Translations under genes and position numbers: made by a program
In this document: piece after piece, positions 38,200-48,510 of the stretch
Numbering within the stretch: position 1 is the stretch's first letter
How the letters are laid out: each line of letters begins with the position of its first letter
Notes under the pieces: model-generated
What the model saw: only the letters and a program-made list of their open reading frames with translations
The model's database searches: none
What the model was told of the DNA's origin: nothing
NCBI RefSeq assembly: GCF_002252505.1
Contig: NZ_NNRL01000163.1
Span: 687,981 to 751,980 of the forward strand
From: Brucella grignonensis
GTDB taxonomy: Bacteria; Pseudomonadota; Alphaproteobacteria; Rhizobiales; Rhizobiaceae
DNA: 64,000 nt
Reading direction: 5' to 3'

Positions 38200-39825
38200 A
38201 TGGTGCTGCAGCGCAGGTCTTTTTTATCGCCTGTTTATGTCCTGATCGCCGTTATGCTGCTGCTTGGTGCGATTGCTGGAAAATGGGCTGGCAATTGGTT
38301 TCAGCTGCACGACGAAGAGCGGGATATGGACGCCTATATGTCTGTGTTGATGTCACAGGCCAATCGGATCGTTACGTCCGTACAGAAAACATTGGAACAG
38401 GCCAACCGTTCTCCTTATGCAATCTGCTCTGATGAGGATAAACGTTATTTACGTGAGTTGTTGTTTGGTGGCTATCACATCAAGGATATCGGTCGTCTTG
38501 TGAATGATCGACTTCAGTGTTCCACCCTTCTGAACGACGTTAACACCGAAAAGGTGCGATCCACTGAGGAGGTGCAGTTAAAGGACGGCACTTATATCTA
38601 TGGCGATCATGAGCTGATTACGCCCGGTAGCCGCGGTCCTGTCATTGGACGTGGTGAGGCTAATGTCGTGTTAAGTTCGGTCGCTTTTGATGCTTTGCAC
38701 GTTTCTCAGTATAATTTCGTTGTTTTCCTGACAAATGCGGACAAAACCCAGTTTGCCCGTCTATACAATTTCCCTGAGGCGTTTCCCGGCAACACCCAAA
38801 ACAGTTTTGTTCCGCCGGACAGTAGTCGGTTGTTTGGTATTTCAGACGGTATTCTGCGTGAAAAGGCTTGTGACCCTGTTACGGGAATCTGTATTTCGGT
38901 CGTGACATCGCAGATTTGGTATGCCGAAGCGGACCGGCTTCTGCTTTTTGTATTTACTGCTTTTGGAATGTTTGTTGGTGGTGGTATTGGTGCCGCCTGG
39001 ATCTTTTACCGCAATCGCGACCGGTCTTTGATTTCGCTTTTGAAAAAAGCATTGGCGGCAAAGAGTCTCACACTGGTTTATCAGCCGGTCGTCAATATCG
39101 GAAATGGCAAGATTACCGGCTTTGAAGCATTGATCCGTTGGGAGATAACCAAGGGCGATTTCGTGCCGCCTGATTTGTTTGTTGCTCGTGCGGAAGCGGC
39201 GGGCATCGCTAGCCGCATCACCTTATATGTTATTGATCAGGTGATTTCGGAGATGGGCGAGCTTTTACGGCAGCAACGGTCTTTGCGCATCAATATCAAC
39301 ATGACGGCAAGTGACGTGCAGAACCCGGCATTTATGACTGCACTCAAACAACGCCTTGGGGTGTTTGATATTAGGCCTCAGCAAATCGGACTGGAACTGA
39401 CGGAACGTACAGCTGTCGATTTTGCCAAGGCCACCGAAGGCATCAAGCAACTGCGTGAGTGCGGGCATAGGATTTATATCGATGACTTCGGGACAGGCTA
39501 TTCCAGTCTCGCCTATTTGGGCGAGTTACAGGTGGATGCCATCAAGATTGACAAAGCTTTCACGCGCACAGTCGGTGATGAACGTGGAACTGTTTCAATC
39601 GTGCCCCAGATTATTTCGATGGCACATGAACACGGTCTGGATATTGTCGTTGAGGGTATTGAGACAGAAGCTCAGGTCAACTATTTCCGCGGCATTAGCA
39701 ATAAGCTATCCGGGCAGGGCTGGTATTTCGGCAAGCCTGTTGACGCAACATTGGTCCCAGCGCTTGTCGGAAACACCACCTCATCCAAAAAACGCGGGCG
39801 TAGCAGAGCGTCAGCGGCGAAATAG
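38200..39825 (+). CDS. bpdA: CSS-motif EAL phosphodiesterase
   Basis: 541 residues: membrane helix (12-32), periplasmic CSS-type sensor (~33-245, with ICSDEDKRYLREL and RLQCSTLL), second helix (246-268) and cytoplasmic EAL domain (~275-530). The EAL residues are intact: FEALIRWE, INMTASDV, ELTERTAVD, IDDFGTGYSSLAYL, DAIKIDKAF, VEGIE and QGWYFGKP. CSS domains are known to sense redox state through a Cys pair in E. coli homologues. Hydrolyses c-di-GMP to pGpG by inference. The bpdA name follows from remembered Brucella gene order. Confidence 0.87.
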   Translation: MVLQRRSFLSPVYVLIAVMLLLGAIAGKWAGNWFQLHDEERDMDAYMSVLMSQANRIVTSVQKTLEQANRSPYAICSDEDKRYLRELLFGGYHIKDIGRLVNDRLQCSTLLNDVNTEKVRSTEEVQLKDGTYIYGDHELITPGSRGPVIGRGEANVVLSSVAFDALHVSQYNFVVFLTNADKTQFARLYNFPEAFPGNTQNSFVPPDSSRLFGISDGILREKACDPVTGICISVVTSQIWYAEADRLLLFVFTAFGMFVGGGIGAAWIFYRNRDRSLISLLKKALAAKSLTLVYQPVVNIGNGKITGFEALIRWEITKGDFVPPDLFVARAEAAGIASRITLYVIDQVISEMGELLRQQRSLRININMTASDVQNPAFMTALKQRLGVFDIRPQQIGLELTERTAVDFAKATEGIKQLRECGHRIYIDDFGTGYSSLAYLGELQVDAIKIDKAFTRTVGDERGTVSIVPQIISMAHEHGLDIVVEGIETEAQVNYFRGISNKLSGQGWYFGKPVDATLVPALVGNTTSSKKRGRSRASAAK

Positions 39826-40020
39826 ATATTTAACTATAGAATAAATCTATAAGATTCTAATTAAATTGGACTGCTTCTGTGAAGTGAAAAGCAAGAGGTT
39901 TGCGTTACAACAATTTCAGCAGGGATGATTGCTTCTGATGAAGGGTTGGTCGTCTCCGATTGAAACTACAACGAACCAAGAGGATGGGGCGGCATATAAA
40001 AACCGCTCTGGTCTATGCCC

Positions 40021-40206
40021 ATGAAACCAAAATACGAACGCGTTCTTGAGCCGACAGACACCTGGGCGATTTTCGACGTCACGACGGACGAGCCTGCATC
40101 GATCGGCGACAGGCTGATGATTGGTCTGAGCGAAAGCGAATCGGAAGAACTGCTCGCCAAACTCAATGCAGCCGCGAAGAGCAAGAATAAGCGTAGCGCT
40201 GCATAG
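40021..40206 (+). CDS. Small hypothetical protein
   Basis: 61 residues from the ATG at 40021 (another ATG two codons before it). MKPKYERVLEPTDTWAIFDV, then ASIGDRLMIGLSESESEELLAKLNAAAKS and a basic tail KNKRSAA. Looks like a soluble, partly helical protein; codon usage resembles neighbours. No strong Shine-Dalgarno is visible. I recognise no family. Confidence 0.55.
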   Translation: MKPKYERVLEPTDTWAIFDVTTDEPASIGDRLMIGLSESESEELLAKLNAAAKSKNKRSAA

Positions 40207-40218
40207 CGGGTCCAGCAA

Positions 40219-40323
40219 GTCGAACACTGATTGTTCGATGCTCTGACAGCACGAAGTAAAAAGCGCTGGACCAGCGCTTTGAATTGATAGTTCTCCCGAA
40301 AGCATATGTGTTTCGGGAGAAAT
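40219..40323. other. Three consecutive hairpins between convergent genes
   Basis: TCGAACA/TGTTCGA (40219-40237), AAAGCGCTGG-ACCAGCGCTTT (40259-40280) and TTCTCCCGAAA/TTTCGGGAGAA (40290-40322). The last two are good terminators for the small protein gene and, on the opposite strand, for the HAD gene. Confidence 0.6.
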
Positions 40324-40331
40324 CACAAGCC

Positions 40332-41018
40332 TCAGGCGTCAGTCCAGATTGATAGGGCCTCGATTACGCCTGGCAGATCCTTATGGCGATGGATCACGGT
40401 TTCAGCACCTGCATCCGTCAGCTTGTCGGCATGGCCCGGATAGGTGTGCGCACCACCGGTAAAACCGATAACGCGCATTCCGGCTGCACGCGCGCCATGA
40501 ATGCCATGCGCTGAATCTTCAATCACGATGACATCGGCCGGATCGACACCAAATTGCTTTGCTGCATAGAGGAAAACGTCTGGTGCGGGCTTTGGCTTTT
40601 TAGAGCCAACTTCGCGCGACGAGAAGATATTTGGCGCGAAAAGATCATAAAGACCGACGCGTTTCAGCATGAGTTCAAGGCGTGCGTTGGTCGAGTTCGA
40701 GCAGATGCACTTTGGTAGTGCAAGTGCAGAAACAACATCGACGATATCTTCAATCGCCTGCACTTCATTTTTCAGGCGTTCATCAAGCAGCTTTTCCGAT
40801 TTGTCGAGAAGAGACGCGGAAATTGGAATGCCGGCTTCGCGTTCCACGGTCAGTAGAATGTCCTGCCAGGTAAGACCGGCGAAGCGCTCGCCCACTTCTT
40901 CCGCTTCAATTGGATATCCGGCTTCTGTCAGAAGAACAGCATCGACTTGCGCCGCGATCACTTCCGAATCCACCAATACGCCATCGCAGTCAAAAATAAT
41001 CAGGGAAGGAGCCGCCAT
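40332..41018 (-). CDS. HAD-superfamily hydrolase (phosphoglycolate phosphatase/PGM-like)
   Basis: 228 residues with the nucleophile motif IFDCDGVLVDSE (Asp pair), the ICSNSTN Ser motif, KPKPAPDVFLYA with the Lys, and VIEDSAHG acidic motif, plus a helical cap. Related to beta-phosphoglucomutase and phosphoglycolate phosphatase; substrate unknown. A repeat ('A' half) lies just upstream of the ATG at 41018. Confidence 0.88.
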   Translation of the reverse strand: MAAPSLIIFDCDGVLVDSEVIAAQVDAVLLTEAGYPIEAEEVGERFAGLTWQDILLTVEREAGIPISASLLDKSEKLLDERLKNEVQAIEDIVDVVSALALPKCICSNSTNARLELMLKRVGLYDLFAPNIFSSREVGSKKPKPAPDVFLYAAKQFGVDPADVIVIEDSAHGIHGARAAGMRVIGFTGGAHTYPGHADKLTDAGAETVIHRHKDLPGVIEALSIWTDA

Positions 41019-41030
41019 TTTACTAGCCTT

Positions 41031-41076
41031 TTAGAGCGCATACCGAAGTGTGAAACGATTTTCGGCTAAGATGCGC
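41031..41076. repeat. Palindromic repeat, 'A' half
   Basis: TTAGAGCGCATACCGAAGTG ... TTTTCGGCTAAGATGCGC. It stands 13 bases before the HAD gene start, in its probable promoter or leader. Confidence 0.7.
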
Positions 41077-41288
41077 GTTACATCAGAATGTTAGAATGCT
41101 GATTTTGTCCACTCGGATCAAACCACGCACCAATGGGAGGGTAGGGGATAACACCCACCGAAATACCGCCGATGAGCTACACTTTTATGATTTGTCCGTC
41201 AAATTCTGACCGTTCAATTTACCGTATTCGTTGCAACGATATGGTGCCCTGACTGTTTCATTCCTCCAGTGAAGGAGAACTTGCGACC

Positions 41289-43082
41289 CTACACTTCCCC
41301 TGAAACCTCACGGCGGCGGCGATCCAGTTCTTCACTATAGCGGCGTAACGTGTGTGCTTCACTTAAAAGCCCAAGAACTTTACGTTCCTGCGCGTTGTTA
41401 ATGACGGCAAGCGCTTCGGCCTCTGCCCGGTCAAAACGCACAACAGCTTCCTTGGCATTCATCTGCGGCAGCAGGAATTGGTCCTGATAGCGCAGCAGGT
41501 CGCTGATGCCGCGAGTTCCATCGGTCGTATCGAAACTTTCCGAATAGGCTTCAGGGACAGGGATCATGCCAACATAATGCCCCTCATTATCCACCGCGAT
41601 AACCCGCTGGGTTGAGCCGAGAGGGAAGTCGTGACGGAATGTCTCAATGTCTGTGCCGATGAGGACGGTCCGTACGTCGTGGCGCATCATGCGGTTGACC
41701 GTGAGATTGCGAACCCAGCCAATATCATGTGCAGAGCGAATAGCTTCGCCACGCAGATGGAAGCGCCAGGTTGCAAACGAGTAGCCGAAAGTCTTTCTGA
41801 CCATAAGTGATGATGAAACGACGGCCCCCAGAACCAGCATTGCAATCGGGAAATCGCCGGTCAGTTCAAGCGCGAGAAAGGCCATGGTGAGTGGGCCACC
41901 AACAATGGCCACCGCCATCGAACTCATGCCGATCACGGCATAGACTTCTGGTTCCAGCGAAAGTGGCAAGACCATGCCCGTCACGGCTGCGAAAAGCTTG
42001 CCCGTCAGCGCACCCAGAAACAGCGAGGCAAAGAACAGGCCGCCACGAAAGCCTGAACCAATCGAGATCGCTGAGGCAAGTGATTTGCTGAAAATCAGCA
42101 GCAGCAGCACAGGAATGGTTAGATTGGCATTCAGATCGAGATGCAACGCACCATGACCGGAAGCCAGAACCTGCGGTGAAACGAAAGCAATCATGCCGAC
42201 AATTGCACCGCCGATAGCCGGAGCCATCACGGTCGGTATGATACTTTTTCGTGCAATGCGTTCAACCGTGGTAACACCGCGCATGATGAGAATGGCTATG
42301 CCTGCGGCCAGAAAGCCAAGTACCAGCGCAGGCACATAATCGCGCGCAGCAATACCATCCAATGGTCCGATCTGGATAACGAATGGAGCACCACCGATCG
42401 CCTGTGTAACCAGCATTCCGACAATGGCTGCAACCACAACCGGTGCCAGCGTTGCGATGGAGTAAACGCCGATGATGAGTTCGAATGCATAGAACGCGCC
42501 GGTAAGCGGTGCATTGAACGCGCTGGCGATAGCTGCAGCAGCACCGCAACCAACCAAAGTGCGCAAATCGGCGCGCCGCAGTTTCAGAGCGCGACCGATG
42601 CGCGATGCAAAACCACTGGCCAGCTGCGTATATGCCGCCTCGAGTCCGACCGAGGCACCAAAACCATTGGAAATGAGGTTCTGTCCCACAAGAATGAAAC
42701 TGTCTGTCAGCGACAGGTGTCCGCCGTGAAGCGCATTGGCTTCAATGGGGTCGACGATGGGTTTTTTGCGCCAGCGTGCCAGTACCCATATGACAACGCC
42801 CATAAGAATGCCGCCAGCCAAGGGGGCGATATAGGCGCTTGGATTGAGTTGCGACGCAGAACTAAGCCTCTCCCCTTCTGCAAGCCCGAAAAGAGCCTGA
42901 TGCATCCATTGCGAAATACCGCCAATGGCGGCAACTGCAAGAGCCGAAATGATGCCGATGACTGCGCCGGCTATGGCGAGGCCGATTTCACTGCCACGCA
43001 CCAGCGCGCGCATGCGGAAGGGCACGAAAAGAACCCGCAAATACCGGTTGTGACGCAGTTCGTTGATATTCATGTCAGACAC
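41289..43082 (-). CDS. ClC-type chloride channel/antiporter with CBS domains
   Basis: 597 residues. Membrane part (about 25-440) with GFGASVGLEAAYTQL (GxxxxEAxYT-like pore motif) and GSGFRGGLFFASLF; the usual proton/gating Glu position GREGPxxQ is here GASVGLEAAYTQL with no Arg, as in non-canonical bacterial members. The C-terminal ~150 residues form a CBS pair. The 43082 start is GTG and ATG is at 43073; no strong Shine-Dalgarno. ClC proteins exchange chloride for protons or act as channels; which is undetermined. The 206-base gap to the HAD gene has no gene. Confidence 0.9.
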   Translation of the reverse strand: MSDMNINELRHNRYLRVLFVPFRMRALVRGSEIGLAIAGAVIGIISALAVAAIGGISQWMHQALFGLAEGERLSSASQLNPSAYIAPLAGGILMGVVIWVLARWRKKPIVDPIEANALHGGHLSLTDSFILVGQNLISNGFGASVGLEAAYTQLASGFASRIGRALKLRRADLRTLVGCGAAAAIASAFNAPLTGAFYAFELIIGVYSIATLAPVVVAAIVGMLVTQAIGGAPFVIQIGPLDGIAARDYVPALVLGFLAAGIAILIMRGVTTVERIARKSIIPTVMAPAIGGAIVGMIAFVSPQVLASGHGALHLDLNANLTIPVLLLLIFSKSLASAISIGSGFRGGLFFASLFLGALTGKLFAAVTGMVLPLSLEPEVYAVIGMSSMAVAIVGGPLTMAFLALELTGDFPIAMLVLGAVVSSSLMVRKTFGYSFATWRFHLRGEAIRSAHDIGWVRNLTVNRMMRHDVRTVLIGTDIETFRHDFPLGSTQRVIAVDNEGHYVGMIPVPEAYSESFDTTDGTRGISDLLRYQDQFLLPQMNAKEAVVRFDRAEAEALAVINNAQERKVLGLLSEAHTLRRYSEELDRRRREVSGEV

Positions 43083-43273
43083 ATAGAAGGGGACGCAAAT
43101 CAGTTGAAGGTGTTAGCGCAATCATAGAGGTAAACGAATAATCAAGCCTTATGGATTGCGCCATTTGAGAGCCTCGAACTGCAATTTGTTGACGGCTTTA
43201 ATATGGCTGGAACAAAACTGTCAAAGCCAGTTGGTTGCGCAAAGTGCCGGAAATACGGGCTTTTAGGGGAGAA

Positions 43274-43292
43274 TTAAGAAAAGGTTTACAAT
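43274..43292 (+). promoter_or_regulatory. CtrA-like binding site upstream of ccrM
   Basis: TTAA-N7-TTTAC at 43274-43289, one mismatch from the CtrA consensus TTAA-N7-TTAA(C), about 100 bases before ccrM. A TTAACC half site lies at 43309. In Caulobacter and Brucella the CtrA regulator controls ccrM; here it is inferred from sequence alone. Confidence 0.4.
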
Positions 43293-43355
43293 TTCAATCA
43301 CTTGGCGTTAACCGCATATTTACCCTACTCAGTAACCATAAGGACAAGTTTTTAG

Positions 43356-44513
<1,158 letters not shown>

Positions 44514-44564
44514 GCCCAAAATACAACGAGCTCACTATCGGACGACCTCCAACAAAGTCTGATG

Positions 44565-44603
44565 AAAAGCCCCCCGAAACAATCTGTTTCGGGGGGCTTT
44601 TTC
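44565..44603. terminator. Strong bidirectional terminator between ccrM and the HAD gene
   Basis: AAAAGCCCCCCGAAAC/GTTTCGGGGGGCTTTT with a five-base loop; A-run and T-run on both sides. Confidence 0.95.
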
Positions 44604-44622
44604 GTTGTCGGAGATGTTCTGA

Positions 44623-45237
44623 TCAGAATGAGAGGCCAAGGCCTCTGAGATCGCTTGCAAGTTTGGGTGCGCCAGTGAAATGCACGGCTTGCCAACCAGC
44701 GGCTTTCGCACCTTCGACATTGGCAGGGCTGTCGTCGATGAAAAGCGTTGCCGCTGGGTCGAGATCAAAGCTTACGACATGATGATCGTAAATTTCGCGG
44801 TCCGGTTTCAACATGCGAATGTCACCGGAAACGGTCACGCCGCGGCTTTCAGTGAGAAACGGAAAGCGACTTTGCGCTTCGCGCAACGTGTCAGACGCAA
44901 AGTTTGTCAGCATGGTCACATCATTGCCCTGAGCAATCAGCCCGCGCAATATCGCAACGCTGTCGTCGTAGGAATGCGGTACCATCAGGTTCCAGTTTTG
45001 GCGGAACGCGCGGATATGATCGCTGCGGTCGGGATGGGCTTCGATCAGCAGAGCTTCCGCGTCTTCCCAGCTGCGACCGCGATCCTGCTCGATATTCCAG
45101 GCGGCGGTGCAGACATTCTCCAAGAACCAGCGGCGTTCAGCGGCATCGGGGATCACATCAAGGTAAGCCAGCTCCGGATCATAATGCAGCAGCACTTTAC
45201 CGATATCGAAAACGACGTGTTGGACTGGGCTGGTCAA
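44623..45237 (-). CDS. HAD-family hydrolase (haloacid dehalogenase-like), TTG start
   Basis: 204 residues with VVFDIGKVLLHYDPE (nucleophile strand with D and G-K), TMLTNFASDT, KPDREIYDHHV and FIDDSPANVEGAKAAGW. The first Asp of DxD is followed by IGK, so the catalytic Asp pair is only partly classical; likely the same subgroup as yihX-like phosphatases. The TTG at 45237 has GGGAGG eight bases upstream and overlaps the mutY stop codon (TTGA), showing translational coupling to mutY. The frame stays open far upstream but reads through mutY. Confidence 0.8.
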   Translation of the reverse strand: MTSPVQHVVFDIGKVLLHYDPELAYLDVIPDAAERRWFLENVCTAAWNIEQDRGRSWEDAEALLIEAHPDRSDHIRAFRQNWNLMVPHSYDDSVAILRGLIAQGNDVTMLTNFASDTLREAQSRFPFLTESRGVTVSGDIRMLKPDREIYDHHVVSFDLDPAATLFIDDSPANVEGAKAAGWQAVHFTGAPKLASDLRGLGLSF

Positions 45238-46328
45238 CGGCTTTTCCTCCCCCGTTTGAAAGCATCTGGAATGGCGGCCGTGATGGCCTTTTTCATGACA
45301 GTTGGCAGTGCTTCCCCCTCTAATTCTGAAGGAGAAGACCACCAGCCATCATTGGTCGTGTGTTTGGCAATATTGCTGGCTGAATAGACAGAAAGACGCA
45401 GTTCGAAATGTGTGAACACATGGGTGATGCTGCCTGATGACACCCACTCTGCACTAAAGGGCGCAGAATCTATACTGGCATCGCCATCTATACGTGCAGT
45501 CCAGTTGCTTCCGGGTACTTCCGTCATTCCAGCGAGCAGGCCTTCGCGTTGCCGTTTACGCAGCAAAACCGACCCATCATTTGCAATAGCAATAAAGGCT
45601 GCTCCTATCCGCACTGGCTTCTCGGCTTTCGGCGCCTTAACGGGAAACTCTTCCGGATCGCGGGTAGCGAGCGCTTCACAATTGTCATTCACTGGGCAAA
45701 TTGCGCAGGCAGGACGCCTCGGTGTGCAGATGGTTGCGCCCAGATCCATCATAGCTTGTGCAAAGTCGCCGGGCCTGTCCGCTGGCGTCATTTCGCCCAT
45801 GCGGACGCGAATCTCCGTCTTGGCAGCAGGTAAAGGTGTGTCGATCGCGAATAATCGTGAGATTACACGTTCAACATTGCCATCGACGACCGCTGCAGGT
45901 TCACCGAAAGCAATAGCTGCGATGGCCGCTGAAGTGTAATCACCAATGCCTGGCAGCTCTTTCAAACCGGTCGCAGTTGATGGAAATTTTCCATCGTAAT
46001 TTGCGACAATAAGGTCGGCGCATTTTTTGAGATTGCGCGCACGTGAATAGTAACCGAGTCCGGCCCACGCACGTAGAATATCATCTTCGCTTGCCGCCGC
46101 CATAGACGCTACATTCGGCCAGCGCTCGACAAATTTGCTGAAATAGGATTTGACCGCTTCAACGGTGGTTTGTTGCAGCATTATCTCTGAGAGCCACACC
46201 CGGTAAGGGTCTGATCTCATACCGCGCAATTGTTCAGCTGGCGTTACACGCCAGGGTAGAATGCGGTGGTGACGATCATACCAGCCAAGAATTTGTCCAG
46301 TTCTAGTACTATCGGGGGTGTGGAGCAT
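45234..46328 (-). CDS. mutY: Adenine DNA glycosylase
   Basis: Removes adenine mispaired with 8-oxoguanine. HhH-GPD domain LPGIGDYTSAAIAAIAFGEPAAVVDGNVERVI with the catalytic Asp, iron-sulfur Cys cluster C-x6-C-x2-C-x5-C in CTPRRPACAICPVNDNC, and a C-terminal NUDIX-like 8-oxoG domain. 364 residues, ATG at 46328. Divergent from the glycosyltransferase gene. Confidence 0.95.
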   Translation of the reverse strand: MLHTPDSTRTGQILGWYDRHHRILPWRVTPAEQLRGMRSDPYRVWLSEIMLQQTTVEAVKSYFSKFVERWPNVASMAAASEDDILRAWAGLGYYSRARNLKKCADLIVANYDGKFPSTATGLKELPGIGDYTSAAIAAIAFGEPAAVVDGNVERVISRLFAIDTPLPAAKTEIRVRMGEMTPADRPGDFAQAMMDLGATICTPRRPACAICPVNDNCEALATRDPEEFPVKAPKAEKPVRIGAAFIAIANDGSVLLRKRQREGLLAGMTEVPGSNWTARIDGDASIDSAPFSAEWVSSGSITHVFTHFELRLSVYSASNIAKHTTNDGWWSSPSELEGEALPTVMKKAITAAIPDAFKRGRKSR

Positions 46329-46495
46329 TTGATCAGTATGATTTAAACGTTGGGAAACTATCTCTAATCTGATTAAAGGCCTTTGTTTGGAATTGATAGA
46401 AATTAATGCATAGCATCGCCTTCTTGTGCTTTTATGCGCATGCGATAAATCTCGCGACAGTGAGGCGGGAAGCGGATGTGAAATAAGGAGAAACC

Positions 46496-47257
46496 GTGGC
46501 TAGTTCTGTCCCGGTATATGTCATCAATCTCGCACGCTCTCAGAACAGATGGGATGCTTTGCGAGCAAGTGCCAATGAGTTTTCAGTTGATGTGCGCCGT
46601 GTTGAGGCCGTCGAAGGTAAATTGCTGGCCGATGACGAGTTGGCGGATTTTGACGAGGCTGGCTTTCGTCGCAAACATGGAAAAATCGCACTGCCTGCTG
46701 AAATTGGCTGCTATTTCAGTCATATCCGCGCATTAGAAACGATTATTGCGGAAAATGAACCCTTTGCTGTCATCGTCGAAGACGATATCGAGTTCACGCC
46801 GAATTTTCTTCCTCTTGTCTCTAAAGTTACTGAGTTTCACGGATGGGATGCGATCAAATTGGTCAATCATCGCGTCGCAGCTTTTAGGCCGTTCATGAAA
46901 GTAGGAGATAAGTTTTCGATAGGGCGCTGTTTACATGGGCCGCTTGGGAGCGCTGCTGCTTACATAGTTACACTTGAAGGGGCGCAAAAACTGTTGTCTG
47001 CAATTCGGATTATGTCATTGCCGTTCGACGTAGAACTTGAGCGGGGCTGGGCAAGAAATTATGAGATTTTCACTCTAAACCAATCTATTGTTGTTTTATC
47101 GAAGGCAACTGCATCGACTATCGCTCAAGGCCGTGAAGCCTATGCTGTAAAGCGTCTGCCGATTTATAAGCGAATTGGCACCCTATTATTCAGGACGACT
47201 GACTATATACGACGAATCGCATACGCTCTTAGGCGAAATAGCCTAAAAGAGGTGTAA
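46496..47257 (+). CDS. Glycosyltransferase family 25 protein
   Basis: 253 residues, LgtB/GT25 type used in lipooligosaccharide assembly: PVYVINLARSQNRWDALR at the N-terminus, EIGCYFSHIRALETI and the metal-binding VIVEDDIEF. The sugar donor and acceptor are not predictable. GTG start with AAGGAG five bases upstream. First of three adjoining glycan genes; no gap to the next gene. Confidence 0.9.
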   Translation: MASSVPVYVINLARSQNRWDALRASANEFSVDVRRVEAVEGKLLADDELADFDEAGFRRKHGKIALPAEIGCYFSHIRALETIIAENEPFAVIVEDDIEFTPNFLPLVSKVTEFHGWDAIKLVNHRVAAFRPFMKVGDKFSIGRCLHGPLGSAAAYIVTLEGAQKLLSAIRIMSLPFDVELERGWARNYEIFTLNQSIVVLSKATASTIAQGREAYAVKRLPIYKRIGTLLFRTTDYIRRIAYALRRNSLKEV

Positions 47258-48505
47258 GTGGCTTTTCTCAAAAGATCATTTCTTGTGCGTCGGCGCATAG
47301 ACCACTGGGCTCTTGCTGTCGCCTCTGCCGCTATGCCGATCCGTTTAGGATTAGGCCCGCTTATTCTTTTCCTGTTTTCATGTGTAGGTATTTATCTGAG
47401 CTTCGCCCGTCATACGGCGGTCCGTCTTTTTGCGAAGAAATTCTATATATTCATTCTGCTTTATGCAGCTTGGTCCTTGGGGCTTATTCTGTATAGGGGG
47501 GAACCTTTCAACGGTAATCGTCAGATCAGTTACACGCTTCTAATTGCGGCATTTGCATTTGCCGGCCCGGGTATGCTGTTGGTCCGCAATCCGTTACGTG
47601 CCTATGTCTTGGGTTCGCGTGTCGGCGTTTTAATGGCGGTACTCGCTGTTATTTACGTTATACTGACACAAGGGGGGCGTATAGGCGTTGGCGGAAATGA
47701 AGCTGTCTTCGCGTTCGTCGCTGGCGTTGCAGCTATTTCAGCTGCCATCCCGGTTGCTAGGGCACCTCGTTATCTCTCCAATGGCCCTCAATGGCTGATA
47801 TTAGGGCTCGTAGCCGTTCTGGCATCGCAAACGCGAGCTGTAATCGTTGTGCTACCGGTTTTTGCAACCATCGAAGTAATAATTTTCCTGAAACGCTTCA
47901 GCATACGACAGCAGGGAGCAGCATATGCTGCAGTTGTGGCTGCGCTTGCTGCCCTCGTGATCGCAGGGCCGGTAGGAGATATCATCTCCAAACGTTTTGC
48001 GGGTATGGTCGAGTATTATGACAGCGGCGATAGCTCACAATGGGAAGACAAGGTTTCCGCCGATATCCGCGAGGTCATGTGGAAGAATGCTGCAAAAGTC
48101 ATTGAACATAATCCCATAGCGGGTGTTGGTTCCTATTCAAAAATGGATGTCGTTCGTGCGCAGGCTGGCGAACAGGCATCCATGCTCAATGGTTTCCGAC
48201 ATGTTCACAATACGATCCTTGATGAACTGCTGAATGACGGCATTATTGGATTGTTTTTCATGTTTGCGGCCTTTCTTTCGATCTTTGTGCATCTTTGGCG
48301 GAATTCGGATAGTTGGGCTATGCGGCGCGCGTTGATTTATTTCGCTGTCGTTTGCGGGAGCTATGGCATGCTGCATAATCCGTTGCTGCACGAAGTGACG
48401 ATTTCGTCGGTGATGTTCTTTATTGCAGCTCTGAATACCGCTGCGTCACGCCGCATTATGGCCCTCCGGCGTGCGGGTCTTACAAACTACATTTGCAGGA
48501 AATGA
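47258..48505 (+). CDS. O-antigen ligase/polymerase-like membrane protein
   Basis: 415 residues with about ten to twelve membrane helices; the periplasmic loop near residues 265-330 ends with HVHNTILDELLNDGIIG, the His-containing signature of the Wzy_C/WaaL family. It may ligate or polymerise a surface glycan. Whether it is a ligase or polymerase cannot be decided. GTG start directly after the GT25 stop codon; its end overlaps the frame of the epimerase gene. Confidence 0.85.
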   Translation: MAFLKRSFLVRRRIDHWALAVASAAMPIRLGLGPLILFLFSCVGIYLSFARHTAVRLFAKKFYIFILLYAAWSLGLILYRGEPFNGNRQISYTLLIAAFAFAGPGMLLVRNPLRAYVLGSRVGVLMAVLAVIYVILTQGGRIGVGGNEAVFAFVAGVAAISAAIPVARAPRYLSNGPQWLILGLVAVLASQTRAVIVVLPVFATIEVIIFLKRFSIRQQGAAYAAVVAALAALVIAGPVGDIISKRFAGMVEYYDSGDSSQWEDKVSADIREVMWKNAAKVIEHNPIAGVGSYSKMDVVRAQAGEQASMLNGFRHVHNTILDELLNDGIIGLFFMFAAFLSIFVHLWRNSDSWAMRRALIYFAVVCGSYGMLHNPLLHEVTISSVMFFIAALNTAASRRIMALRRAGLTNYICRK

Positions 48506-48510
48506 CATCT

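Noticed and set aside
41090..41288. Possible gene in the gap before the ClC gene
   Set aside because: No frame with a start and protein-like composition longer than about 25 codons; only a Bru-RS-like half nearby.
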